NCBI RefSeq assembly: GCF_003841465.1
Contig: NZ_REFZ01000004.1
Span: forward strand, 248,001 to 312,000
Origin: Natrarchaeobius oligotrophus
Lineage (GTDB): Archaea > Halobacteriota > Halobacteria > Halobacteriales > Natrialbaceae
DNA: 64,000 nt
Direction of reading: 5' to 3'
The notes beneath the pieces are model-generated. The model had not been told where the DNA came from. It saw nothing but the letters and a program-made list of their open reading frames with translations, and did not search any database. Made by a program: the position numbers and the translations under genes. Each line of letters starts with the position of its first letter. Within the stretch, counting starts at the first letter, position 1. Positions 9,466-18,057 of the stretch are shown piece by piece.

Positions 9466-9479
9466 GGGTGTTCACACCC
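9466..9479. promoter_or_regulatory. Perfect inverted repeat GGGTGT-TC-ACACCC upstream of permease
   Basis: Six-base arms with a two-base centre, 22-35 bases upstream of the permease ATG and just downstream of a TATA-like GTATAC. The position would allow repressor binding at the transcription start. The binding protein is unknown. Confidence 0.4.
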
Positions 9480-9732
9480 ACACAGGTATACGAACAAAAC
9501 CCAAGCGCGCACACATAAAGATACCGCCGCTGGCGGGCATCGAATCCGGGGTCCAGGCCGCGATCCGTCCGCGGACGCGGATAGTCGTGTTTCCGCCACG
9601 GATTCGCTCGCCGGCCGGGGCCCGTTCCGTCGTCGTGCGCTCGAGCGCCCGCCGAAACCGACGCCGCTTCGGGCCGCTCGAGCGTTCACCCGGGGAATAC
9701 ACTCTTGGGGTTCGACTCCATGTGTAGGCGTA

Positions 9733-11625
9733 ATGGTCTCTCAGCCCCAGTACGCAGTCGCGGCTGAACTGAACGTCGCGGTCGAAACTCGCGACGGCGT
9801 CGAACTCGCGACCGACGTCTACCGCCCGGCCGATCTGGACACCGGCGAACCGATCGACGACCCGAAACCCGCGCTTTTGGACCGAACGCCGTACGGCAAG
9901 CGCGGGCGGATGGAGCGCCACGGCGAGTGGTACGCGAAACGCGGTTACGTCGTCGCGATCCAGGACTGTCGCGGACGATTCGACAGCGGCGGCGACTACT
10001 ACATCTTCGTCGACGAACCCGAGGACGGCTACGACACCGTCGAGTGGCTCGCCGACCGCGAGTACTGCGACGGTCGGGTCGGAACGTTCGGCACCTCCTA
10101 CGGCGCGTGGGTCCAGACGGCGCTCGCGACGCAGGACCCGCCCCACCTCGAGGCGATGTTCGTCAACCAGGGCGCGGCGAACGGTCGGAAGGCGACGTTC
10201 CGACACAACGGCGCGTTCGAACTCCGCTGGCTCTGCTGGGCGTACACCCTCGGCGGCGGCTTCGCGAAGCGAGCGCTCGAGGACCCGGAGATTCAACAGC
10301 GACTGGCGAACGTCGACGTTCGGGACGTCCTCGCGAACGGGCCCGTCCAGCGGGGGCAGTCACCCCTTCGACACGTGCCCGACTACGAGGAGTGGGCGTT
10401 CGACATCATGACGCAGGGTGCGGCGAGCGACGAACTGTGGCGAGAGCCCGGAGTTAACTTCGAGGCCTACTACGACGAGATGGCGGACGTGCCGACGGTC
10501 TACGCCGGCGCGTGGTACGACTCCTACACGAAAGCGACCTGTGACAACTTCGTCGCCCTCGCCGAACGCTCGGAGAGCGACCACTATCTGCTGATGGGGC
10601 CGTGGACCCACGGCTGGAACAGCTATCCGCTTCCCTCGTGGAACAAGTCCTACTCGGGCGAACTCGAGTTCGGCGAGGCGGCGCTTCGGGACTACCAGGA
10701 GACGCGGCTGCGCTTTTTCGATCACTATCTGAAGGGGAAAGATACCTGGAGCGATCAGCCGACGGTCCAGTACTTCCAGATGGGGACCGGCGACGGCTCA
10801 CAGACCCGCGACGGCCGACTTTTCCACGGCGGCGAGTGGCGCGCGGCCGAGGCGTGGCCGCTTCCCGACACCGAGTACAGAACCTACTACGCACACGGTG
10901 ACGGCAGGCTCTCGACGGACGCGCCGACCGTCGAGGAGGACTCGACCAGCTACGCGTTCGATCCTCGAGATCCGGTTCCGACGATCGGCGGCAACTGCTC
11001 GTCGTACATCACCTACGAGCCCAGGGACGAGTCCATCCTCGAGTATCCCCTGAGCGAGCGCAAGATGCAGGACATCACCGGCCGAGGCGGCTTCGACCAG
11101 CGGACGCGCCCCGACACGTTCGGCGCCGACGAGCCGTACGGTCCGCTCGAGGAACGAACCGACGTTCTCGTCTTCCGAACGGAACCGCTCGAAGAGGACC
11201 TGGAGATCGCCGGTCCGATCCGGGTTCGGGTGTACGGCTCGACCGACGGTCCCGACACCGACTTCACGGCGAAGCTGATCGACGAACACCCGCCGAGCGA
11301 AGCACACCCCGACGGCGCGGCGATCAATCTCTGTGACTCGATCTGTCGCGGGCGCTTCCGCGGCTACCGCGACGAACCCGACCTCCTCGAACCGGGAGAG
11401 GTGTACGAATTTTACATGGAGCCCTACCCCACCGCGAACGTGTTCGAGGCGGGTCATCGAATCCGCCTCGACGTCTCCTCGTCGAACTACCCGCGCTACG
11501 ACGTCAACCCCAATACCGGCGGACCGCTGTACGGCGATCGCGAGTTTCGGACTGCGACCAACGTCGTCCACCACGACGCCGAGTACGCGACCCACGTCGA
11601 ACTACCGGTTCAGCCGACGAGCTGA
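9733..11625 (+). CDS. CocE/NonD family (peptidase S15-type) hydrolase
   Basis: ATG 9733 is chosen because homologous-looking sequence (ETRDGVELATDVYRP) begins 19 residues later and a TATA-like GAATAC lies about 35 bases upstream. The 630-aa protein has the serine nucleophile in GTFGTSYGAW, the oxyanion-region tyrosine-rich loop of the family, and a C-terminal jelly-roll domain (residues 430-625) ending with the typical Y-P-R-Y-D-V-N-P-N-T segment. CocE hydrolyses cocaine ester and relatives act on X-prolyl dipeptides, acyl amides and esters, so the substrate is open. It stands alone on the plus strand, divergent from the permease. Confidence 0.85.
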   Translation: MVSQPQYAVAAELNVAVETRDGVELATDVYRPADLDTGEPIDDPKPALLDRTPYGKRGRMERHGEWYAKRGYVVAIQDCRGRFDSGGDYYIFVDEPEDGYDTVEWLADREYCDGRVGTFGTSYGAWVQTALATQDPPHLEAMFVNQGAANGRKATFRHNGAFELRWLCWAYTLGGGFAKRALEDPEIQQRLANVDVRDVLANGPVQRGQSPLRHVPDYEEWAFDIMTQGAASDELWREPGVNFEAYYDEMADVPTVYAGAWYDSYTKATCDNFVALAERSESDHYLLMGPWTHGWNSYPLPSWNKSYSGELEFGEAALRDYQETRLRFFDHYLKGKDTWSDQPTVQYFQMGTGDGSQTRDGRLFHGGEWRAAEAWPLPDTEYRTYYAHGDGRLSTDAPTVEEDSTSYAFDPRDPVPTIGGNCSSYITYEPRDESILEYPLSERKMQDITGRGGFDQRTRPDTFGADEPYGPLEERTDVLVFRTEPLEEDLEIAGPIRVRVYGSTDGPDTDFTAKLIDEHPPSEAHPDGAAINLCDSICRGRFRGYRDEPDLLEPGEVYEFYMEPYPTANVFEAGHRIRLDVSSSNYPRYDVNPNTGGPLYGDREFRTATNVVHHDAEYATHVELPVQPTS

Positions 11626-11938
11626 GACGGATTACTGCACCGACGTACCGGCACACCCGCCGCCCGCGTCGCGGGTGCGCCGGAACTGACGGACAGGAAA
11701 CCGTATGAGTCGATCACTCGAAGCGATCGGTTTCGGACCCCTCGAGCCCGTGGAAGTCGCTGCTCGACGTTTCGACCGCGGACCGAAGGCGTGGGGAGCC
11801 GTCTCCGGGCGCTCGAGGGACGACGAACGTGAGCGCCCGGGGATCGACCCACGAGAGCGCTCAGGTAACGGCCGCCGACGGTCTCGATTTCCTGGACGTC
11901 GACCAAACGCTAAGGGTATAGAGAGTCAACTGGGAGAC
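11626..11938. other. Upstream region of the UspA gene
   Basis: No gene is seen. The only clear element is the TATA-like GGGTATAG at about 11913-11921, which fits a transcript starting at or near the GTG at 11939. An open frame running through this gap in front of the UspA domain is Arg-rich and unlikely to be translated. Confidence 0.4.
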
Positions 11939-12364
11939 GTGCCCGACAGTATCCTGGTTCCGGTCGACGGCTCCGAACGATCCGCGGAGGCACTCGAGTA
12001 CGCGATCGAGACGTTTCCCGACGCACGGATTACGGCGTTTCACGCGATCGAAGCGGGACAGGGCGACCTCGGGACGTTCTCCGGTATGACCGGCGACGTC
12101 CCCGACGACGAACCCGAACTCGAGCGCTCCGAGGAGATCCTCGAGGCGGCCCGTCGACGCGCCGACGAACGCGGCGCGACGATCGACACCGAACGCGGAC
12201 GGGGCCGTCCCGACCGGCTGATCGTCAAACGCGCCGAAGAGGGGGATTACGACGTCGTCGCTATCGGTAGCCACGGTCGAGATGGCGTCGCACGGGTGCT
12301 TCTCGGAAGCGTCGCAGAAAAGGTTGCGCGTCGGTCGCCGATTCCAGTGCTCGTCGTGCGCTAA
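11939..12364 (+). CDS. Universal stress protein (UspA) family
   Basis: The 141-aa protein starts at GTG 11939, where the UspA strand 1 begins (SILVPVDGSERS). The ATP-binding signature G-S-H-G-R-x(6)-G-S-x-A-E-K is present (IGSHGRDG...LLGSVAEKV), so it belongs to the nucleotide-binding branch. A TATA element sits about 25 bases upstream. It is monocistronic, between the CocE hydrolase and a convergent cyclase gene. Stress role is family knowledge only. Confidence 0.85.
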   Translation: MPDSILVPVDGSERSAEALEYAIETFPDARITAFHAIEAGQGDLGTFSGMTGDVPDDEPELERSEEILEAARRRADERGATIDTERGRGRPDRLIVKRAEEGDYDVVAIGSHGRDGVARVLLGSVAEKVARRSPIPVLVVR

Positions 12365-12407
12365 CTCCCGGTGGGATGTCCGCCGTACGCCGACAACCGA
12401 GACTCGA

Positions 12408-13178
12408 TCATCGTTCTTTGAACGCGACGCACCGACAGACGCTGGATTCGCCGCCGCGGAACCGCCACGGGAAGGTGCCGATCTGGACGCGTTCGTTGAG
12501 CAGCTCTTCGGGAACCTGGGCGTTCTCGACGTGGATGATTCCCTCCGGAAAGAGTTCAGTGTGCATCAACTGGTACCCCTCGGGCGGGAAGATCTCGTCT
12601 AAGTCGTCGACGCCGAGGTGGTCCCTGGCTTCGGCAGCCAGTTCGGGGCGGACGTCCCGGATGACGGTGTTCATCGGGTGGTCTGCGCTCCCGCAGTCGA
12701 GCAGCAGGTAGTTGAGGTCCATCTCCAGACACCACTCCGCGAACTCGGCGTTCGGGCCGGGATGTTTGCAGAAGTAGCGGTGGGGGTCCGCGTCCTCCTG
12801 GTGCCAGGCGTGCTGCTGGTAGCCGGTGTGGATGAACAGGATGTCCCCCTCGCGGACGTCACAGACCTCCTCGATCATCTCGCTGGTGTAGACGTCGTAG
12901 TCGCCCACCTGGTCGGAGACGTCTGCGACGACGCCGTCGCCGACGAGTTCGTCCAGACCGACGGATTCGATGTCCCGTCCGCTGGCGACGAAGTGTTTCT
13001 CGCCGTCGAGGTGGGTGCCGGTGTGGTTCATGAACTCGATTTTCTGTCCGTTTACTTTCTCGGTGTCGAGGCTCTTTTCGTACCACACCTTCGGGTTGTC
13101 GTAGGTCGGCCACGCCGGCGTATCCTGCGACCACGGCTGTGTCAGCTCGTACATCTCGTAGCCATCGAGCATACCCAC
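12408..13178 (-). CDS. Cyclase family protein (kynurenine formamidase-like metal hydrolase)
   Basis: The 256-aa protein carries the H-x-G-T-H-x-D signature of the cyclase/kynurenine formamidase family (NHTGTHLDGEKHF), with later metal-site and active-site residues in HTGYQQHAW and DCGSADHP. Known relatives hydrolyse N-formylkynurenine, isatin or cyclic amides. A TTTAAG box at about 13194-13202 suits a leaderless start at 13178 (an in-frame ATG at 13172 is also possible). It is divergent from the molybdenum hydroxylase FAD gene, which points to ring-opening or amide hydrolysis in the same pathway (inference). Confidence 0.82.
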   Translation of the reverse strand: MGMLDGYEMYELTQPWSQDTPAWPTYDNPKVWYEKSLDTEKVNGQKIEFMNHTGTHLDGEKHFVASGRDIESVGLDELVGDGVVADVSDQVGDYDVYTSEMIEEVCDVREGDILFIHTGYQQHAWHQEDADPHRYFCKHPGPNAEFAEWCLEMDLNYLLLDCGSADHPMNTVIRDVRPELAAEARDHLGVDDLDEIFPPEGYQLMHTELFPEGIIHVENAQVPEELLNERVQIGTFPWRFRGGESSVCRCVAFKER

Positions 13179-13274
13179 GTAATTCTTGGCCGCTCACTTA
13201 AACCTACGTGGCCGCCCGCCGCGTCCGTCACCACGGGCGTCCGCCGACCGCCACGTTCGCGATTGAATCATCAC

Positions 13275-13290
13275 GTTCGTGATATTGAAC
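13275..13290. promoter_or_regulatory. Putative IclR-type operator, variant copy (GTTC-N8-GAAC)
   Basis: GTTC-GTGATATT-GAAC lies in the divergent promoter between the cyclase and FAD-subunit genes. It resembles the three 17-base GTYC-N9-GAAC sites around the iclR gene (20107, 20275, 21092) but its spacer is one base shorter. It also overlaps a dyad ATCACG-TT-CGTGAT (13270-13283). A TATA-like CTTAATA follows at about 13295-13301. Confidence 0.4.
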
Positions 13291-13431
13291 AACACTTAAT
13301 AGGACGGTTGGGAAAGACACACGATGTCTGCGTGAACGACCCATGACTACCAGTACCAATCACCGGCACCGGTTCCGGCTCACGCGGCGGCCGGCTCCGG
13401 CCGAACTCGCGTGCGCTCACGCTCCGAGGCC

Positions 13432-14325
13432 ATGAAGCCCGCGCCGTTCACCCACCACCGGCCGGAGTCGGTCGAGGAGGCCCTCGAGCTGCTCGCGGAG
13501 CTCGAGGAGGCCGAACTCCTCGCCGGCAACCAGTCGCTCGGGATCGTGATGGCGAACCGGCTGGCGACGCCCGACCACCTCGTCGACCTGAACGGCGTCG
13601 ACGACCTCGCGTACGTCGAGGAGACCGACGACGGCGTTCGGATCGGCGCGATGGCCCGCCACCGGACGCTCGAGCGCTCGGCCCTGCTCGAAGAGCGCCT
13701 TCCGATGCTCCCCGAAGCGGCGGCCCAGATCGCCGGTCCCGCGGTTCGAAACCGGGGGACGATCGGCGGGAGCATCGGCGAGGCGGATCCGGCCGGCAAC
13801 TATCCCGCGGCGCTGGTCGCGCTCGAGGGAACCCTCCACCTGCGCTCGCTCGAGGGCAGTCGAGACGTCCCCGCTGACGAGTACTTCGTCGCCTACATGT
13901 TCACGGACCTCCGCGAGGACGAACTGATCGAGTCCGTCTCGGTGCCGACCGACCCGTTTCCGCCCGCCCGGACGGGGATGACGTTTCTCGAGCTCAAGCG
14001 CGCGGCCCAGACCTGGCCGACCGTCAGCGCGGCGACCGCGGTCCGGATCGACGATCCGGACGCCGAGGATCCCGTCGTCGAAGACGCACGGATCGCGCTG
14101 GCCAACGCCGCCGACGTTCCCCTCCGCGTTCCGGACGCCGAGGAAGTCGTGGTCGGCGAACCCCTCTCCGAGGCCGGCCTGGCGGAAGCCGCCGAACGGG
14201 TCACGGCGGCGGTCGAGCCGGAAGGCGAGATGCACGCGGACCGGGAGTACAAGGAGGCAGTGGCCGGCGAGTACGCGAAACGCTCGCTCGAGACGTCGTA
14301 CGAACGCGCGATCGAATCATGTTAG
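13432..14325 (+). CDS. Molybdopterin dehydrogenase FAD-binding subunit (CoxM-type)
   Basis: ATG 13432 gives a 297-aa protein starting MKPAPFTHHRP, the usual start of this family; a GTG seven codons upstream is less likely. The FAD-binding motifs are AGNQSLG (usually AGGQSL) and TIGGSIGEADPAGN (usually TIGGSIAHADPA). This medium subunit passes electrons from the 2Fe-2S subunit to FAD. Its partner subunits are on the opposite strand about 0.6 kb downstream, an unusual split. It overlaps the CoxG gene by seven bases, so the two are translationally coupled. A 30-codon frame (13343-13435) ends exactly over its start codon. Confidence 0.9.
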   Translation: MKPAPFTHHRPESVEEALELLAELEEAELLAGNQSLGIVMANRLATPDHLVDLNGVDDLAYVEETDDGVRIGAMARHRTLERSALLEERLPMLPEAAAQIAGPAVRNRGTIGGSIGEADPAGNYPAALVALEGTLHLRSLEGSRDVPADEYFVAYMFTDLREDELIESVSVPTDPFPPARTGMTFLELKRAAQTWPTVSAATAVRIDDPDAEDPVVEDARIALANAADVPLRVPDAEEVVVGEPLSEAGLAEAAERVTAAVEPEGEMHADREYKEAVAGEYAKRSLETSYERAIESC

Positions 14326-14822
14326 AATTCACCGGCGAAAACGAGATGGAACAGTCGCCCGACGAACTCTGGCCGTACTTTACGGACACGGACGTCCTCG
14401 CGGCGTGTGCGCCGGGCTGCAAGGAGATGACCCTCGTCTCACCACACGAGATCGAGGCGGTGCTCGCGGTCGGCGTCGGAAGCGTCAAACCCGAGTTCGA
14501 CGTCGACGTCGTCGTCACCCGAGCCGAACGGCCCGAATCCCTCGAGATGACTGCGGTCGGTCACGCGCCCCGGAACGAGTTCGAGACGACCGCGAAGATG
14601 GAGTTGCGCGAGACCGACGACGGCACGACCGTCGTCTGGTCGGCGACCGCCGACGTCTCGGGGACGATCGCGAGCCTCGGCGGCCGCGCGCTCAAAAGCG
14701 TAACGAACAGACTCGTAACGAAGTTCTTCGCGGATCTGCAGGAGACGGCGGACGAGGGCGTCGAGGCGACCGCAGAACTCGAGGCCGCGCCCGAGGACGT
14801 CACGCTCGAGACGGACGGCTGA
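14319..14822 (+). CDS. CoxG-like SRPBCC protein (carbon monoxide dehydrogenase subunit G family)
   Basis: The 167-aa protein has the CoxG-type SRPBCC start (MEQSPDELWPYFTDTDVLAACAPGCKEM) shortened here to the key features: W-P-Y, D-x-D-V-L, C-A-P-G-C. In CO dehydrogenase clusters CoxG helps recruit the enzyme to the membrane; relatives also occur with other molybdenum hydroxylases. The ATG lies inside the end of the FAD-subunit gene (overlap 14319-14325). The tail after residue 140 is acidic rather than hydrophobic. Confidence 0.85.
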   Translation: MLEFTGENEMEQSPDELWPYFTDTDVLAACAPGCKEMTLVSPHEIEAVLAVGVGSVKPEFDVDVVVTRAERPESLEMTAVGHAPRNEFETTAKMELRETDDGTTVVWSATADVSGTIASLGGRALKSVTNRLVTKFFADLQETADEGVEATAELEAAPEDVTLETDG

Positions 14823-14944
14823 ACGTCAGGCGCTCAATCGACAGCGAAACGGCACGCTCGAGAACGACGCCGAATTTTCTCGCGGATTCGTTTCCATCGT
14901 GCCTCTCCGATCGAGATCGCCGATAGCGGACGTTCGACGCCGGG

Positions 14945-17455
14945 CTACTCCTCGGCCTCGCGGATCTTCGAGAGGAGGTGGTCCGGCGCGACCGGGATGC
15001 GGTCGGCGGGTTCGTCGACCGACAGCGGCTCGAGCGCGGCGTTGATCGAGGTGGCGATGCTCGCCGGCGCGTCGATCATCCCACCCTCACCGACGCCTTT
15101 CGCTCCCGTCTCGGTGTACGGCGACGGCGTCTCTGTGTGTTCCATCTCGATCTCGGGAACCGTCTCGATCGAGGGTAAGAGGTAGTCGAACAGCGTGATC
15201 GCCTGGGGCTGTCCGTCTTCCTCGTAGCCGAACTCCTCGAGCAGGGCGGCGCCGACCCCCTGTGCGATGCCGCCGTGGGCCTGTCCCTCGACGATGGTCG
15301 GGTTGAGCATGGTTCCACAGTCCCGGACCGTGTGGAATTTGAGAATTTCGACCTCGCCGGTTTCGACGTCCACCTCGACGATGGGCGCGTTCGCGCCGAA
15401 CGCGGCCGTGGGGTAGACGGGCAGTTTGCGCCGCAGGGCGTCGTCGAACTCCTCGCGCTCGAGCGCCGGGTGGTCGTAGTCGTAGCTCGCGACGGTCAGT
15501 CGCTCGTCGCGGTCTGCGTCGAGTTCCGCGAGGTCGGCCAGCGAGAGCGTCTCGCCGGTGTCGATGCGCTCGACGCCGCCGTCGCGGTAGGCGACGTCGT
15601 CGATCGAGACGCCCCAACCGTCGGCCGCGAGTTCCTCGGCGTTCTCGACGAGACGCTCCGCGAGGCCGACCGTCGCGCCCGAGAGCATGACCGCCATCCG
15701 CGAGGCGGCGCTGCCGTACTCCGTCGGCGCGTCGACGCTGTCGAGGTAGTCGACCTCGATCTCGCTGGGCAGAATCTCGAGTTCGTCCGCGAGCAACTGT
15801 GAGACGAGGGTCTGGTGGCCCTGGCCGGAGGAGTCGGTCGCGAGATACGCGCGGACGGTGCCGTCTTCGCGGAGTTCGGCCCGCAGGTGTTCGGGCAGTT
15901 CGTCGACCTCCTCACGCGACCTGCTGTCGAGCGCCTCGCGGTTGGACCGCTGGCGGTCGGTCCAGTCGGAGCCGCTGACGCCGGGTTCGATGATGACGCT
16001 CGGCTGGACGCCGCGGTACTTCCCCTCCTCGCGCTTTTCGGCGACGACGTCGGGATCGAGCAGTCCGCCGTCGCGTTCGTCCGCGACGATCTCCTGGATC
16101 CGATCGAGCGTCGCGGGGTAGTCCCCGGAGTCGTAGACGTTCTTCGAGGGGAGGGTGTAGGGCATCTGGTCCGGCGTGATCAGGTTCCGGCGGCGGAACT
16201 CCGTCGGATCCATCCCGATCTCCCGGGCGGCCTCGTCGACGATCATCTCGAGGGCGTAGATGTGCGGATCGACGCCGAAGCCGCGGTAGGCGGTCTGGGA
16301 GGTCTTGTTGGTCAACACCAGATCGTACTCGTATCCGACGTGGTCGATCCGATAGGAGTTGGTCACCACGGACAGCGGTTTCAGGACCTGGTTGATCGGG
16401 TACCGCGGGAACGCGCCGAAGTCGTCGACGAACCAGACGTCCAGCCCCCGCATCGTCCCGTCGTCGTCGACGGCCATTTGGATCTCGTACTCGCGGTCCG
16501 ATGAGTGTACGTCGCCACCCTGGAGGTTCTCGATGCGATCCTCCTCGAACTTGACCGGTCGCTCCAACTGCTGGCTCGCCATCGCGGCCAGACAGCAATA
16601 GCGGTGGATCGCGATCTTCGTCCCGTAGCTTCCGCCGACGTCCGCCGGCACGTTCACCCGGACGTCGTCCGCGTCGTAGCCAAGCGTCTCGTAGATCGTG
16701 TCGTCGACGAGCGTGTGCAACTGGATGTTGCAGTCGACGTCGAAGCTGTCGGTCTCGTCGTCGTACGTCGCGACGACGCCGGCCGTCTCGAGCGGGACGC
16801 CGGAGATGCGCCCCCACGAGTACTCGCCGGAGACGACGTGGTCTGCGTCCTCGAACGCCGTCTGGAGATCGCCGAACTCGATGCGTTCGTGGTCGACGAC
16901 GTTCGTCCCGATCGACTCGTGGACGACCACCTCGTCTTCGCGGGCGGCCATTCCGTCCGCGACGGCCTCGAGGGTGTCGTACTCGACGGTCACGAGGTCG
17001 GCGACGTCCTCGGCCGCGTACCGATTCGACGCCACGACGAGCGCGACCGGTTCGCCGACGAACCGCACCTTTTCGTCCGCCAGCGACCACTCGGGGAGTT
17101 CGACGGCTTCGCCGCTCGCGCCGGTCGCGATCCGTCCGACGCCGGTCGGCATCGGATTGTACTCCGCTTTGAGATCCTCGGCGGTCATCACCAGTTCACA
17201 CTCCGGGTGCGTTTCGGCCTCGCTCGTCTCGATATCGACGATCTCGGCGTGAGCGTGCATGCTGCGTACGAGCGCCATGTGTAGACAGTCCTCGGGCGTG
17301 ACGTCGTGGATGTACTCGGCCTCGCCGGTCAGAATTCGGTGGTCCTCGACCCGCGGGAGACTCGTCCCGGTAAACGATTCCTCGCCAGCTTCGGTCGCGG
17401 CGGGCGCGTCCGCTTCGGCCTCTCCGGCCACCTCGGTCGGTTGGGAGCCGGACAT
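14945..17455 (-). CDS. Molybdenum hydroxylase large subunit (xanthine dehydrogenase-type, molybdopterin-binding)
   Basis: The start ATG (17455) lies two bases after the stop of the 2Fe-2S gene, so the two are tightly coupled. The 836-aa protein has the aldehyde oxidase/xanthine dehydrogenase hammerhead domain (about 30-150) and the molybdopterin domains. Key motifs are GGSYGTK (274-280, usually GGGFGxK), AYRGFG (389-394; the Arg corresponds to the substrate Arg of xanthine dehydrogenase) and the C-terminal GVGEGG with the catalytic Glu. The CO dehydrogenase loop AYRCSFR is absent, so this is a hydroxylase of a ring or aldehyde, not a CO dehydrogenase. Neighbours suggest a purine or related heterocycle. 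Confidence 0.9.
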   Translation of the reverse strand: MSGSQPTEVAGEAEADAPAATEAGEESFTGTSLPRVEDHRILTGEAEYIHDVTPEDCLHMALVRSMHAHAEIVDIETSEAETHPECELVMTAEDLKAEYNPMPTGVGRIATGASGEAVELPEWSLADEKVRFVGEPVALVVASNRYAAEDVADLVTVEYDTLEAVADGMAAREDEVVVHESIGTNVVDHERIEFGDLQTAFEDADHVVSGEYSWGRISGVPLETAGVVATYDDETDSFDVDCNIQLHTLVDDTIYETLGYDADDVRVNVPADVGGSYGTKIAIHRYCCLAAMASQQLERPVKFEEDRIENLQGGDVHSSDREYEIQMAVDDDGTMRGLDVWFVDDFGAFPRYPINQVLKPLSVVTNSYRIDHVGYEYDLVLTNKTSQTAYRGFGVDPHIYALEMIVDEAAREIGMDPTEFRRRNLITPDQMPYTLPSKNVYDSGDYPATLDRIQEIVADERDGGLLDPDVVAEKREEGKYRGVQPSVIIEPGVSGSDWTDRQRSNREALDSRSREEVDELPEHLRAELREDGTVRAYLATDSSGQGHQTLVSQLLADELEILPSEIEVDYLDSVDAPTEYGSAASRMAVMLSGATVGLAERLVENAEELAADGWGVSIDDVAYRDGGVERIDTGETLSLADLAELDADRDERLTVASYDYDHPALEREEFDDALRRKLPVYPTAAFGANAPIVEVDVETGEVEILKFHTVRDCGTMLNPTIVEGQAHGGIAQGVGAALLEEFGYEEDGQPQAITLFDYLLPSIETVPEIEMEHTETPSPYTETGAKGVGEGGMIDAPASIATSINAALEPLSVDEPADRIPVAPDHLLSKIREAEE

Positions 17456-17457
17456 CG

Positions 17458-17967
17458 TCACTCCCTCATCTTCGCCGCCGCGCGTTCGACGGCCTCGTAG
17501 ATGTTCTGGTAGCCGGTACACCGACAGATGTTGTCCGCGAGTCCGCGCTCGATCTCCTCGCGCGACGGATCGGGGTTCTCCTCGAGCAGTTCTTTCGTCG
17601 CGACGACGAAGCCGCTCGTACAGAACCCACACTGGAGCGCGTGGGTCTCGTGAAAGGCCTCCTGAATGGGGTGAAGCGAGCCGTCTTCGTCGGCCAGCCC
17701 CTCGACCGTCTCGACTTCCGCACCGTCGGCCTGGACCGCGTACGAGAGGCAACTCTTTATCGCCCGTCCGTCCTGCTGGACGGTACAGGCACCACAGACG
17801 CCGTGCTCGCAGCCGACGCGAACGCCGGTGAGACCGCACTCGCTCCGGAGGAAATCGGAGAGCTTCACCCGGGGTTCGACCGCGGCGGTCACGGCCTCAC
17901 CGTTGACGGTGACGGTGATCTCCCTGCGTTCGGGAGCGTCGTACTCTCCTGTGCTATCTGTACGCAT
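17458..17967 (-). CDS. Molybdenum hydroxylase 2Fe-2S subunit
   Basis: The 169-aa small subunit has the plant-type ferredoxin cluster (GCEHGVCGACT, then KSC) and the second, hydroxylase-specific cluster (QCGFCTSG and CRCTGY). It transfers electrons from the molybdenum site to FAD. A GTTTATGC box at about 17995-18003 fits a leaderless start at 17967. It is transcribed together with the large-subunit gene and divergently from the cyclic-amide hydrolase gene. Confidence 0.93.
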   Translation of the reverse strand: MRTDSTGEYDAPERREITVTVNGEAVTAAVEPRVKLSDFLRSECGLTGVRVGCEHGVCGACTVQQDGRAIKSCLSYAVQADGAEVETVEGLADEDGSLHPIQEAFHETHALQCGFCTSGFVVATKELLEENPDPSREEIERGLADNICRCTGYQNIYEAVERAAAKMRE

Positions 17968-18057
17968 GGATACGTACTACGTCTCTCGAGCAGGGCATAA
18001 ACGTTGTGCCGACCGGGGACGGGCTAGACTCAAGTAGATCGCCGAGAGAAGGGAGAT

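Noticed and set aside
14945-17455. Annotation as aerobic CO dehydrogenase, suggested by the CoxG and CoxM-type neighbours
   Set aside because: The active-site loop reads AYRGFG, not AYRCSFR, so CO oxidation is unlikely.
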